Source of the DNA: Glandiceps talaboti
Taxonomy: Eukaryota; Hemichordata; Enteropneusta; Spengelidae
Reading direction: 5' to 3'
DNA length: 64,000 bases
Assembly: GCF_964340395.1 (NCBI RefSeq)
Contig: NC_135554.1
Location: 8,281,475-8,345,474, forward strand
Each line of letters starts with the position of its first letter. Positions within the stretch are counted from its first letter, which is position 1. The position numbers were made by a program, and so were the translations under genes. Positions 49,115-59,989 of this stretch are shown here, piece after piece. The notes beneath the pieces are model-generated. The model saw nothing but the letters and a program-made list of their open reading frames with translations, searched no databases and was not told where the DNA came from.

Positions 49115-49335
49115 CCTTCTTTACTTTATATTTATCAAACTTTACTTGACTTGATGCATGATATAAACTATACGGGCTCGTCTGTCCTCAATAATCTCTT
49201 TGACAGTATGTGACCTTCATCTTTTGGTACCATCACTTTCGCTTTTCCCAATATTTTGTAACCTAAATTAGCTTCTCTTACAATTAGGCTGGTTACGTGT
49301 TTTGGGGACAAAACATATTTTGACGGGGGGAATGG
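48441..49335 (+). other. Untranslated region before the 3' LTR, with A38 run and polypurine tract
   Basis: AT-rich, no ORF. A run of 38 A (49075-49112) interrupts it; this could be an internal slippage tract or a relic of a poly(A) tail captured by recombination. The polypurine tract GGGGGGAATGG (49325-49335) abuts the 3' LTR and would prime plus-strand DNA synthesis. Confidence 0.8.
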
Positions 49336-50049
49336 TGTTACGAGTCACAAAATAAACATTTAAGATTTGATAATTCCTCTGTTGACAAAAGACACAAGTG
49401 ATAAGGTCACATTGATTAATGAGACAGAGCCGGGTCAAGTAATGTTATTCTATCCTAATGAGTAGAGGTCACATGTCATCTTAGAGTGATAAATTGTGTC
49501 CCAATTGAATCAACAGCTGTCTAGCTAGAATTATTTAGCACGGGTCAATAAACTGGCTATTGCTGAATTGAATTAATTATATTAATAAACATTTACTAAA
49601 TAAGGTTAAGAGAGAATCTTTTGTTGTAAACAATTTGTTTGTTAACCATATTTGTAATACGGAATGAACGATGTTTTAAATAAAAATGTTGATGACGTAT
49701 GCGTTTGAAGTAGCTGTGGAATTCGCTATTCCGGAGATTAAGTGAGTTGGCGACTGAAGTGAAGAGCGATACCAGCGGGTTCTTGAGAAATTGTGAGCTG
49801 AGCTGAAATTACTTGAAAGAACTTTGACAATTAACTGTAATTGACTGGAACTGAGGCGAATAGCTCCCTATGCTGCAAATCGTATAAGTCATTCAACACA
49901 AAAGTAATATTTGTGTCCTTGTGAGTTTCTTCTTTTTACAGAGCACTGTTTCGTGAAATCGGTACCTCTCAGATTGCTATCCGGGCGAGTCCAAAGTTTA
50001 CCGCTGAATACGGGTCAACGTTGCAGCTACCAAATTCAGCGTTGTAACA
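49336..50049 (+). repeat. 3' LTR
   Basis: 714 bp, same as the 5' LTR as far as could be read, TG...CA ends, followed by the TTAC target duplication (50050-50053). Confidence 0.95.
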
Positions 50050-50789
50050 TTACATCATACTGGTACAATCACAAGTTGGGCTTAGCCTTGTCACACCTGT
50101 GCCCAATTCTTAGCTGAGGCGACGGTTATACTAGGTTCAAAAGAGAATGTTCTTTTAAAATTTCAGTGTAACACTTTGTTCGAAGATACAGATGTTGTCT
50201 TTCGATGAAACATTTCAACCATACAAAAAATCACAATGTTGAATAGTTCTGCTTGCAAAACTTCGTTGCATGGCGTCTCAATCCGTACCCTGGGGGGGGA
50301 GGGGGGGGCACTAGCAACAAGCTGTGGTACGGGTGTGCAGTCAACGTTGTCAGACCCAGAACCGATATTAGACCTGCACATGCGCAGTGGAATGGCACAA
50401 GGCATGACCGGTTAGGGGTAGGGTTAAAACCCCTATGTGTTTTCGATCAGAAAGACCGAATTTCGGGTTGAAATTCGTTCTTTCTGATTGCATTACAATT
50501 TCCCCCCCCCCCCATATTAGACCTGCGCATGCGCAGTAGAATGACACAAGGCATGACCGGTTAGGGTTAGGGTTAAAACTCCTATGTGTTTTCAATCAGA
50601 AAGACTGAATTTCGGGTTGCAATTCGTTCTTTCTGTTTGAATCAACCCGAACAAGCAGACAGAAAGAAAGGCAGTCAGCTACCCCTATGTCTCTCCAAAC
50701 AGACAGATCGAATTTCGGGTTGAAATTCATTCTTTCTGATTGATCTATTATGTTATTCATGTTATGTCTGTTTCTATTATTCCAGTAAT

Positions 50790-51350
50790 TTTCTATGTTC
50801 TCAGATACACTTATGGTTTGTAGAGGAGTATGCAGGCTATTTTGTTAACTATGTTATATTTGATAGCCTCATCAGTTGTTTTCTTTTTTCGGACACATTC
50901 TATGGCAGTATTTCACCATCGTATTATTAACAAAATTTGACAGTGGTTGCCTACCTACTTCCCCTCCTTTAATACCACTAAATTTGTTGCACATGAGTTA
51001 ACTTGGCATAACATTTTCCATAATTTGAAGTTTAGTTTCTCTATTGGTGTTTTTATCAGTGTATTTCTCTGCTACAAAAAATTCACAGCCATATGTTAGT
51101 ATGGGTCTAATAACGTGATCAAAAATTTTGATCCATGTTGGAATGTTTATATTAGTGGAAGAAGTGATTAATTTTCTAATAGAGTCGAACGCATTTGTTG
51201 CCTTTTTTAAAGTTTGTCGTTTGCTAGATCAAATTTACCATTGGGTTGAAATTCTATCCCTAGATACTTATAGCTATGTACGATCTCGATATCCAATTGA
51301 TGTTTTAATAATCTATCATTTCTATTAAATATTAATACCTTTGTTTTATC
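50790..51350 (-). pseudogene. LINE reverse transcriptase fragment (right arm)
   Basis: On the - strand, reading down from 51350: TKVLIFNRN, SYKYLGIEF, NGKFD, then IRPILTYGCE, the usual order of the C-terminal part of a LINE RT. At least three stop codons interrupt it. This arm extends further into the LINE than the left one. Clade not assigned. Confidence 0.75.
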
Positions 51351-51689
51351 TATATTGTTTTATTATGCATAGTTATCTAGGGAGGTATTTGATGATGAAA
51401 GGGATGTATTCAAGTACTACAATACCTATTGTCAGACATACTACTCACAGTGGTATTTAAAAAAATGTATACTTATTGTACATTACATGTAATCTGCATT
51501 ACTTTGGAATGGTTTGATGATTGAAAAGTACACTCAAAATCGAGCGTCAATAACTATTTATGAACAACAAATAAGTAGGCTTACTAATGTATTGTTTTAC
51601 ATGTTAATTTCACTAATTAACACTTGTTTAACATGCATGTTTATCTAACAATGGAGATATTCAATGATGAAAGGGGATGATGGGGAACA

Positions 51690-51830
51690 ATACTGTAAAA
51701 GTGATAGGGTCGAGACAATGAAAGATCTTGGGGTCATCATATACAAACTATTGTCTCTAAGGCAAATCGAATGGCTGGTCTTGTGTTAAGGGTTTGTGGG
51801 TACAGTATTTGTAACCTTTTCTTTCTCCTT
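51690..51830 (+). pseudogene. Second LINE RT fragment, + strand
   Basis: ETMKDLGVII is followed, after a shift of frame, by IVSKANRMAGLVLR. These are neighbouring motifs near the C-terminus of CR1/Jockey-type RTs with the residues between them deleted. It lies in the part of the right arm that the left arm lacks. Confidence 0.55.
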
Positions 51831-52359
51831 TTTGGGACTCGAATAAAAAGTTTATAAACACACAAAAAAGTGGGTCTATGAATGTTTTCAATCATCCAGG
51901 TATAAAGTTAATAACGAAGTAATTATAATCATTCCTACTGGACTTGCTGTTGTTAAACGGGAGGAGCCTTCTCTTACAGGGGAGGGATACTGCGTCATAA
52001 CTTGGCAGGCGCGTACAACACTGTGATTAGTAAAATTCCTCGACGGTTTTCACCATCACATGATAATCCTACTCTGTCAGGTGTCACCAACCATCTGTCA
52101 TCAGATCATCAATCGACTTGAGGAAGCGTCCAGGATAGGACGTGAAACTGTTGCCATTCAAAATAACAGCAAGTTCCGTAGGATAGATTACAATTACTTC
52201 GTGATTAAATTACACACATTAAGTCTGTTTAAATTCAATAGGAATGTTTGTACAATCATACAGTCCAAAGTATTTCATGCCTTCAGACCTACCCATAGAC
52301 ACATGTTACTTGCATTGGTTTTTGAACAAGTGATATTTCATGAATACTATTTTTTTCAC

Positions 52360-53172
52360 TAATCATACTAATTAAGGAACGTCATTTTTCACCATGTTCC
52401 ACTATTTATTTTTTTCTAGACTTTTGATATGGAAACTAATATATGTACCTAGTTATGACTCTGCCAAAGATATAGATTTATTTGAATAGGTATAACAATA
52501 TAAATTTACATGTTTAAACTCTCCAAACAAACTGACTACCTAAGTTAGTGATACTTTGACATTGAAAAGTGTTTTATTCAAAGTACAGTGTAATTTTTAT
52601 ACAAAATTTAGAACTTTATTTTCCTAAGCGTACTTTTGTTACATATTAATCAAATGTGATTATTATGCTTATGTTGAGAAATATGGGTTATTGAAGAAGT
52701 TATAAAATAAGGAACCTCCAAGCATACCAATCAGAGAGAGTTGTGGGTAAGATATTGTACATGAAACTGCTTGAACGGAGGGTACCAAATTAGCATATTT
52801 TATCTAGTATATGAGCGCCTTGTTTTCGCTACCACGCTGAATGCGGAATTGTGTCAGTTACGAAAAACGGCGTACGGTCTCAGACACTACGCCGTGTACT
52901 CAAACAGAAAGAAAACTTTCTTTGAAATATACCCATTTTGATTGACAATAAACCATTTACCAAGATTCTTTAAAATATTTGACGAGAGAGCAAACAACTC
53001 ATTTACGATAGCACAATTTCCGTGCCGAAGCGGATACCACGAACCACGTATGGAAACCTAGCTCTAGCCGAAAACCCTTTACAAAGGACTGACTGAGGAA
53101 GACGTGAGCGAAATGTGAACTTTAAAACTTTAAAACTTAAAAAAAAAAGTTGGTAAAGTGCAGAGTATCATT
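52360..53172. other. Upstream region of BHMT copy 2
   Basis: No gene seen. 52621-52760 matches 18780-18925 upstream of BHMT copy 1. 52761-53110 has no counterpart there. From TTGGTAAAGTGCAGAGTATC (about 53150) it matches copy 1 again at about 24640, deep inside that gene's first intron. Confidence 0.6.
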
Positions 53173-53304
53173 ATTCATGCTATTCAGGAACACCGGACAT
53201 ATTTGCATATACACTGTCCAGATGTTTCCAACAGTGTTTTCTGTGATTGACAGTGCTGAGGTGGCCTATGCAAAATATGTCCGGTGTTCCTGATTAGCAT
53301 GAAT
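53173..53304. mobile_element. Small inverted-repeat element upstream of BHMT copy 2
   Basis: Arms of 37-38 bp (ATTCATGCTATTCAGGAACA at the left; its inverse, with small differences, ending TTAGCATGAAT at the right) surround a ~57 bp core. The related element upstream of exon 2 in copy 1 (about 24661-24787) has its core in the opposite orientation. Confidence 0.7.
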
Positions 53305-53437
53305 ATGTCCAGTGTTCATGTCCGGTGTCATGGTGTGTGGTGCATAGTGATATATCTTATACCTGGCAGCTGGCTGTGGTTGTCCTTGAAATGTGAAACA
53401 TTGACAAGGTTAGTGTAGCACCCCCTGGCATACATAC

Positions 53438-53445
53438 TATAAATA
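53438..53445 (+). promoter_or_regulatory. TATA box of BHMT copy 2
   Basis: TATAAATA, 66 bases before the ATG, leaving room for a start site near 53470 and a ~40 nt leader. The stretch around it (about 53405-53528, including exon 1) has no match in copy 1. Confidence 0.65.
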
Positions 53446-53510
53446 CCCCCAAGGTTATCTGAAACTGATCAATTTCTTCTATAGCTTCCTAGCAGAGCAG
53501 AACCTACACA

Positions 53511-54402
53511 ATGAGTCGTGGAGATAGGGTATGTATGGCGATATTTTTTTTTACTGAAAAAAGTTCTTATTGTTCATGAATAAGTAAAAAATGAGTTAAA
53601 AATCACTTGTTCTAAATTGCATTTAGCCCAGAGGGATCCTCGAACGCTTGGATAATGGTGAGGTTGTGGTCGGAGATGGTGGCTTTGTGTTTGCCTTAGA
53701 AAAGAGAGGGTATGTGAAAGCTGGTCCTTGGACACCTGAAGCAACTGTAGAGAACCCAGAAGCAGGTAAGATATGTGTTTTTTGGAGGAATTGTAAGTTA
53801 ACTTTGCTTATTTAATCAAAATAGACAGGAACTTGTATATCCAGTTCCGTCCGATTGCCCCAGTTGGATTTTAAATGGGTCGTTAATTTTAATTAAAGGA
53901 GATATTGTTTCTAAGCCCTCTCCAGTGAGTATCGTGCCATTGTGATATTGTGCAAATAGGTTTGATCAAGTATATATGCACCAAAAGTAATGAACACATC
54001 AGATAGAACCCGTGGGCATTCCCTCAAGCTCTCAAATCAGTATGCACAATATGACATCAGCAAATACTCCTTCACAAACCGCGAGGCTAATAAATTCAAT
54101 CAGAGTAGAATCCAGACCAGTCGTATCTGAACATATCTATAGGCTGGAAAGCCTGCGTTCGGAATACACCTAAGTAAACCTAAGTAATTGTTGTGAATCT
54201 TTATTCAATCGGATATAAATAAGTAGAACAAAGTTGAATATAAACTCAAGTTGCCCTGTGACTTAGTAAATTTTTTTTTTTTAAACAGTTTCTTTGCTTT
54301 GTTTCAAACGTTTTGTTAAAATGTTTCTATACTTCCTATAATGACTTGTGATATTTTCATTTCGTGGAGATTTTTTTGCTTTTGCTTTTGTCTAAAAATG
54401 TA

Positions 54403-54439
<37 letters not shown>

Positions 54440-55689
54440 TGACAGGTTGCTCAACCTGAGGAAAATTAGCAATCGTTTCACTGGTAAGTGATCTGAACTT
54501 TTATTAGGGCTGTGGTCCTAAAAGACAGATTGGTTACATGTGATAACATAGCTAGCACAGGATTATATAAGACAAAGCTATGAGTTTGTTGTATGATTTG
54601 TTAGAGTAGGTAAGAGAAAAGGGTTGTCGGCCAATCAAAGTGAACTCGAACTGCACATGTATGTGTTAAGGATGAGAGAAACCCATATGCTATTCACCTG
54701 GAGGAAGTTCCTTTGTTGTGGTTTCAATGTACCCAATAAAACAGTACAAAAGGTGGGGGATGGGTTTATGTAAGATATGGTTGAGTATATTGAAAAGAAA
54801 ACTAGCGCAAGTAATAAACATGCGAGTAAGAACAATAGCATGAATTAGTTTCGTACATGTGTTGACATGTTGAAAACAAAATTTGACAAATGAGAAGACC
54901 TCAATGAAACAATTGGACTTAATTAATGACAGCAAATAATACATTTCAATGGTATTTTCAATTTCTATTAAGCATACTTTCATTGATCATTCCTGTATAA
55001 ATTTATTTTCAACAGGGCCACTTTCAATAGATTAACTTTTATATCAATAGGTTTTCCAAAGGTGTCTTTTTTCCTGAGAGTTTTGTTATTGGGTACTCAT
55101 AAAGGTTTCTATTAGAATTGGTAACCATAAAACTGGTAAAAAAAAGTGGATGTGGTATGTACAGCACCTCTCCATTCACGCTGTCAAACAAAACAATTTG
55201 CATGACAATAACACGAAATACAAAGTGTAATCCTCAGTGAATTCCACTTTTTTAGACAAGTTTGTTTGTTGCAATTTTCATTTGTCACTTTTTCACCAGT
55301 TCAACTATTTACTTCCTCACTGGGAGAGTAGATATACATTTCAGAGATGTAAAGGGCTGATAGGTATACATTGTATCTTGTCTTACAGTTCTTCAACTGC
55401 ATCGTGAGTTTTTACGTGCAGGCTCCGATGTTATGCAAACCTTCACCTTCTATGGCAGTGATGACAAGCTTGAAAACAGGGGTAACATCGACACCGAAAG
55501 AATGTCCGTAAGTTTACCTGGTAGCCAGATTAAGCCCAGTGAATTGTTTCAGCTAGCTTCTGGAAAATTTCTATTGATTTTCATTGATCTAACTGCACGA
55601 CTACCACCTAATATAAACTTGGTAGTCTAGATATGATGTTTTGTAGTGTATGTGCCCTGAACTATTGTTAATTCCAAACCCTACATATG

Positions 55690-55721
<32 letters not shown>

Positions 55722-55727
55722 TGTATG

Positions 55728-55770
<43 letters not shown>

Positions 55771-58700
55771 TTGGTAGTACTGGAACTATTTATTGGTTGT
55801 AACTCGGAGTTTCACGCATTGTGCGATCATCAGTCTAATGATCGCACAAACTCCGAGTTACAACCAAGAAAGAGTTCCAGTACTACCAAAACTATTACGC
55901 TCTGCCACTGCGGTATAGAGCACTCTCTTAGCAGATTGATACTCTCCTTGAGGAGAGGCTAATTAGCAATTAATCTAGTGTAATGAGTAGGTGCCAACAT
56001 ACATGGATGTACTTAGTGTTGGCACCAGTATGATAACATCTAGTGCAGTGAGTAGATGCGATCATTCGTGTATGTACTTAGTGTTGGCACCAGTATGATA
56101 ACATCTAGTGCAGTGAGTAGATGCAATCATTCGTGTATATACCACCAGAAACCAGTACGATGACTTTAGCGATATAAATGCTGGTAGTAAATATCCACAT
56201 GTTTTACTAAGAACATTTTGAATTCATTTATTTGCGGAAGTACCAGTATTGTGCTTTCAACTATTGATATTTATAGGGGTTTTTTTTCAACAGTGTATAA
56301 AATATGAAGTACGTTTTAACAACCCATATACCTTGACTTACTACCATATGCTTTATCTATGTACCTAGGGGAACTAAGATATGTTTTGTCTATGTACCTA
56401 GGGGAACTAGCATGTTTGATCTAAGTACCCAGGGGAACTAGCATATGGTTTATCTATGTACCTAGGGGAACTAACATATTTTAGCTATGTACCTAGGGGA
56501 ATTAGCATACCATATACATATCTATAGGAGTTTAACTCTTCCAGTACATTTAACCTACTTGCCTAGGGGAACTATAGATAGTTTGTGCAATTGAGTACAT
56601 CGTATATACTTACCTAGGGGAAGGAAGCATATTTACCTTGGCCAACCTTGGAGGAAAACATCAGTTTTACTGACCACCCTAAACAATAAAACTTCAACTT
56701 TTACTTTCAATTTTAAAAAGAAGACACAATTTGGAGAAAAGCAGACACAAAGAAAGTATTACTTTGATTTCTGTAGGGTGGCGCTGTGAACAACTATGCA
56801 TGCTTAATAGCCAGAGAAGTTGCATCAGAGGGAGGTGCTTTAGTGGCTGGAGGAGTGTCACAGACCCCTGCCTACCTGAGTGGCAAGGGAAAAGAACTTA
56901 CACAGGTGGAATTCCGTAAACAAATGGACGTATTTATTTCTAATGATGTTGATTTCGTGATCGCTGAGGTAAGAATCTCACCTTGTTTGTCTTTTGTTGA
57001 GATATTTTTTTAATTTTGAGGCCAATAATTCCTGTTAAAATTTGGAAAATAGATAAAATTTATAGAATAATCATCTGAAGAATGTCTTTTGTTGTAGTAT
57101 TTTGAGCATGTAGAAGAAGCTGAGTGGGCTATTGAAGTATGTAAGGAGTCAGGCAAACCAGTGGCTTGTTCACTATGTATTGGACCTGATGGAGATTTGC
57201 ATGGTGTCTCAACTGGTGAATGTGCCGTCAGGATGGCCCAAGCTGGTAAGAAATTGATACATCAAACATATTTTTACAAGGATGTCTCTTAAAACTTGCT
57301 TTGGTGGTGGAATCTTTCCATGTGTGGTTGTGTATGTGTATGGGTGTGTGTTTGGGCTGTGTGTCTGGGGATGTGTCTGTGCTAGCGTTGAGGGTGTATA
57401 ATCATTGCCTATTGAGGGGTTGAAAGAATTGTCAGTATTGAAATATTTTTCACAAATTATTGCGAAAGACACTTTAGACTTCTGCTTGTGTTAAGGCATG
57501 ATGACACATATTTGGCAGCTGTTTATAGGTATCCATGACAATTCTGTGTCATCGTCTCTGAATTTCAGGAGCTGATATTGTTGGAGTCAATTGTCATTTT
57601 GGCCCAACTGAAAGCTTAGCCGCTATCCTTAAAATGAGAGACGCTTTGCGTGAGACCGGTCTCAAACCTCACCTTATGATCCAACCATTGGGATACCGTA
57701 CTCCCGACGCCAGTAGACAGGGTTTCATCGATCTACCTGAGTTCCCATTTGGTGAGTTGAATTTTGTAATTTTGCTAATTAAACTTGGGTCCATCGATCT
57801 TTCACAGTTTCCATTCGGTCAATTACATTGTTTATTAATTTGCAGGTAATCCAATCCCATAGTTTCATGTAGTTGTTTCCATTTGAGAGTTAAGTTTCAT
57901 CGCTTGCAGCACAAAATAGTATTTCATTATCCCATTTAATGGGTTGAGTTTCATCATTTGTTGATTACATGCATATATGTCTAGTACCCTTACTTTGTAT
58001 TAAATTATGCCTTAGTGTATCACCCAAGGCAGTCCTTTTGATTCTAGAATTGTATTGAGGCGCCAAAAAACTGGTAATGTAGGACATTCCTATCTCCACC
58101 ATACAGTGGAAATGTTATAGAGCTTCGCCCATGATATAGTAGTAGAATTGTGTATTATTGACAGTTTAGAGTAATCTGCCAAAAACAGCAGCCCATGCAG
58201 TTTGTTAGGTACATGTGTGTACGTTGTGACATGGCGCCCTCACACATCGGTCAACCTCTCCCATAGAGGAGAGTGCATGAGGCCGGTGAGAGCAGAAGAC
58301 AAGTGTATTTTACAGTCTATGGCCCATGTGAAAACACCACATTTAAACCCTGTGTGTCCTCGGTAATTTATAAGAATTGATATTACGAGGCGATTGGTTA
58401 TAGTGGTATAGAGACCACTTCAAAGGATATTACATGACTTGTTTAGGCTTTATCACGGTTAAATGTCTGATTTTTTTAAGTGTCATATTTTTTCAAAATG
58501 ATCTTTCTACAGCTTTGGAACCACGTGTCTGCACCCGATGGGAAATTCAAGACTACGCGCGCCAGGCTTACTGCATGGGTGTCCGTTATATTGGTGGATG
58601 TTGTGGATTTGAACCTTATCACATTAGAGCCATCTCTGAAGAACTGGCACCAGAAAGAGGTTTCTTGCCCGAGGGTTCTAAGAAGCACGGTCAGTGGGGA

Positions 58701-59628
58701 GATGGTCTTAGAATACATACCAAACCATGGGTTAGAGCAAGGTAAGAACACTTGTGAAATGTAATGTCGGTGTGGCAAATTACCTTGCACATTTTTATAT
58801 TTGCTATCTTGCTAAATATTGATAATTTTATCCAGGAGTTCGTTGAATTTTTTTATGAGAAATATTTTTTTAACGATTTATCAAAATTAATGTGTGAAAT
58901 TCAATCAACGAACTGTAAATAGTGAGTCTATGGAACTACAGTGTCTATTTAGCTATATGTAGAAATTGCAGTGTCTATTGCAATTGTAGACTGTTACATA
59001 CAGTAACTCTGTTGTGGATGAAGGCCTGATAGTTTACTCAGGTAGCAGAGACTAGTATAGAAATTTAAGGTACAGCATCCTGGGGCGCCCTCATGCATCG
59101 GTCAAACCCTTGAGGGTGGAGCAACACCTATCTTTCAATCCATTAAGATTACCAAAGCTCTCTCACAACTACATTTTACTGTTTACCGCACTTTAGGTGT
59201 GAAATTGTCATAGTAATCCAAAATAGCGTTTTGTAGTAAATAATCTTGCCTGCTTGTTCTAAGAAGTGTCTCATGAGATGATGGTCTCAAGTAGTCTGCG
59301 AGATGGGTATTGTGCTAACCTATCAGCCAGCTGGCTGAAAGACACATTGTCAAGCATACCTTACTGTCTCAGTCTCCAACTACGTACAAAAAAAAACAAG
59401 AGTAGTTTGATAATGTTTCCATTCTGTTTGATATTCAGAGCACGTCGCAGTTACTGGGAGAATCTGAACCCTGGCTCTGGTCGGCCATATTCTGCCAGTT
59501 TGTCCAAACCAGACAGCTGGGGAGTCACTGCTGGTAGTAGGGATCTAGTACAGCAGAGTGAGAAGACAACAGATGAGCAGCTAAAACCACTCTTCCAACA
59601 CGCTGATGAGCAAAATCACCAATATTGA
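53511..59628 (+). CDS. BHMT: Betaine-homocysteine S-methyltransferase, copy 2
   Basis: Same reaction as copy 1. Exons 53511-53528, 53627-53765, 55389-55507, 56777-56968, 57098-57245, 57569-57751, 58513-58741, 59439-59628; GT-AG throughout, 405 aa. Exons 2-7 have exactly the lengths and phases of copy 1. Exon 1 encodes only MSRGDR, unrelated to copy 1, and lies 98 bp before exon 2; the last exon has a different, longer end (ADEQNHQY). Zinc cysteines are kept (about C214, C296, C297), but the residue three after the first is Gly ([10 protein letters not shown]) where copy 1 and human BHMT have Asp. GGVSQTP is normal here. Introns are much shorter than in copy 1. Reading frame and splice sites are intact, so it is probably functional; the Asp-to-Gly change leaves its activity open. 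Confidence 0.93.
54403..54440. repeat. (AAGT)n microsatellite
   Basis: About nine AAGT units in intron 2 of BHMT copy 2. The rest of the intron is like that of copy 1, with an unmatched insert at about 53980-54530. Confidence 0.9.
55687..55946. mobile_element. Hairpin repeat element next to (ATGT)n(AT)n
   Basis: (ATGT)n and (AT)n (55687-55766) run into a long hairpin. The left arm 55767-55830 (AGTTTTGGTAGTACTGGAAC...) pairs with 55838-55893, loop CAGTCTA, one ~9 nt bulge. It is followed by the family segment 55894-55946 also present at 46-123 and 29813-29863. Intron 3 of BHMT copy 2. Confidence 0.75.
55975..56160. repeat. ~65 bp tandem repeat
   Basis: Two and a half units built on ACATCTAGTGCAGTGAGTAG, ATTCGTGTATGTACTTAGTG and TTGGCACCAGTATGATA. 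Copy 1 has only one decayed unit (about 27285-27330). Confidence 0.8.
56325..56630. repeat. ~40 bp minisatellite in BHMT copy 2 intron 3
   Basis: Counterpart of 27480-27790, built on TATGTACCTAGGGGAACTAG. It is present in both gene copies. Confidence 0.8.
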
Positions 59629-59776
59629 GGATTCCAAGGTTACAAAAAAAAGTAAATAGAGTAGGGGGAGGTGATTGGAAATGTTGTGCTCAGAAACTGT
59701 AAGAGGTTAACACTGTACAAAACCAAAATGTGTATTGTTGAAAACACTGCTGTACAAAATACTTGTATCCGTTAAC

Positions 59777-59782
59777 AATAAA
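59777..59782 (+). promoter_or_regulatory. Poly(A) signal of BHMT copy 2
   Basis: AATAAA followed by GCATTATTA, 149 bp after the stop codon and in the same context as the signal of copy 1. Confidence 0.65.
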
Positions 59783-59989
59783 GCATTATTAATTTGGGCA
59801 TTAAAACAGACTGGACTGACTTGTGATGTACACTGTTCATGTGTATGTTTTGATATGTTAATACGTGAATTGACAGTGGTTGACGCCCTATAGCAAGGAG
59901 AACAGGAGGTATGCGTTTTGGGATAGGGTAGATGGGTGGAGGTGGAGGGGGGGGGGTTCTGAATGGAAAGGACCTTTGGCATTTTATTA

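Larger units (their letters stand above)
37606..50049 (+). mobile_element. Complete Ty3/Gypsy LTR retroelement with chromodomain, extra ORF and envelope
   Basis: 12,444 bp from TGTTACGAG to GTTGTAACA. It has 714 bp LTRs with no difference seen by eye, a TTAC target duplication, a primer-binding site, gag, pol joined by a -1 frameshift, a 361-aa ORF of unknown type, an 850-aa envelope-like ORF, a polypurine tract and the 3' LTR. All four ORFs are uninterrupted. The domain order (integrase last in pol) places it in Ty3/Gypsy (Metaviridae). Unmutated LTRs mean a recent insertion, possibly polymorphic in the population. It landed between the arms of an inverted duplication between the two BHMT genes. 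Confidence 0.95.
50305..52340. repeat. Right arm of the large inverted duplication
   Basis: Reverse complement of 35751-37298 in the same order outward from the retroelement: GCACTAGCAACAAGCTGTGG, minisatellite with GAAATTCGTTCTTTCTGATT, LINE fragment, and at the outer end GGTTTTTGAACAAGTGATATTT. It has two stretches not in the left arm: about 50750-51120 (LINE interior) and about 51684-52195. Confidence 0.85.

Noticed and set aside
52060-52362. 100-aa ORF in the right arm
   Set aside because: No family resemblance, and part of it is arm sequence that is non-coding in the left copy.
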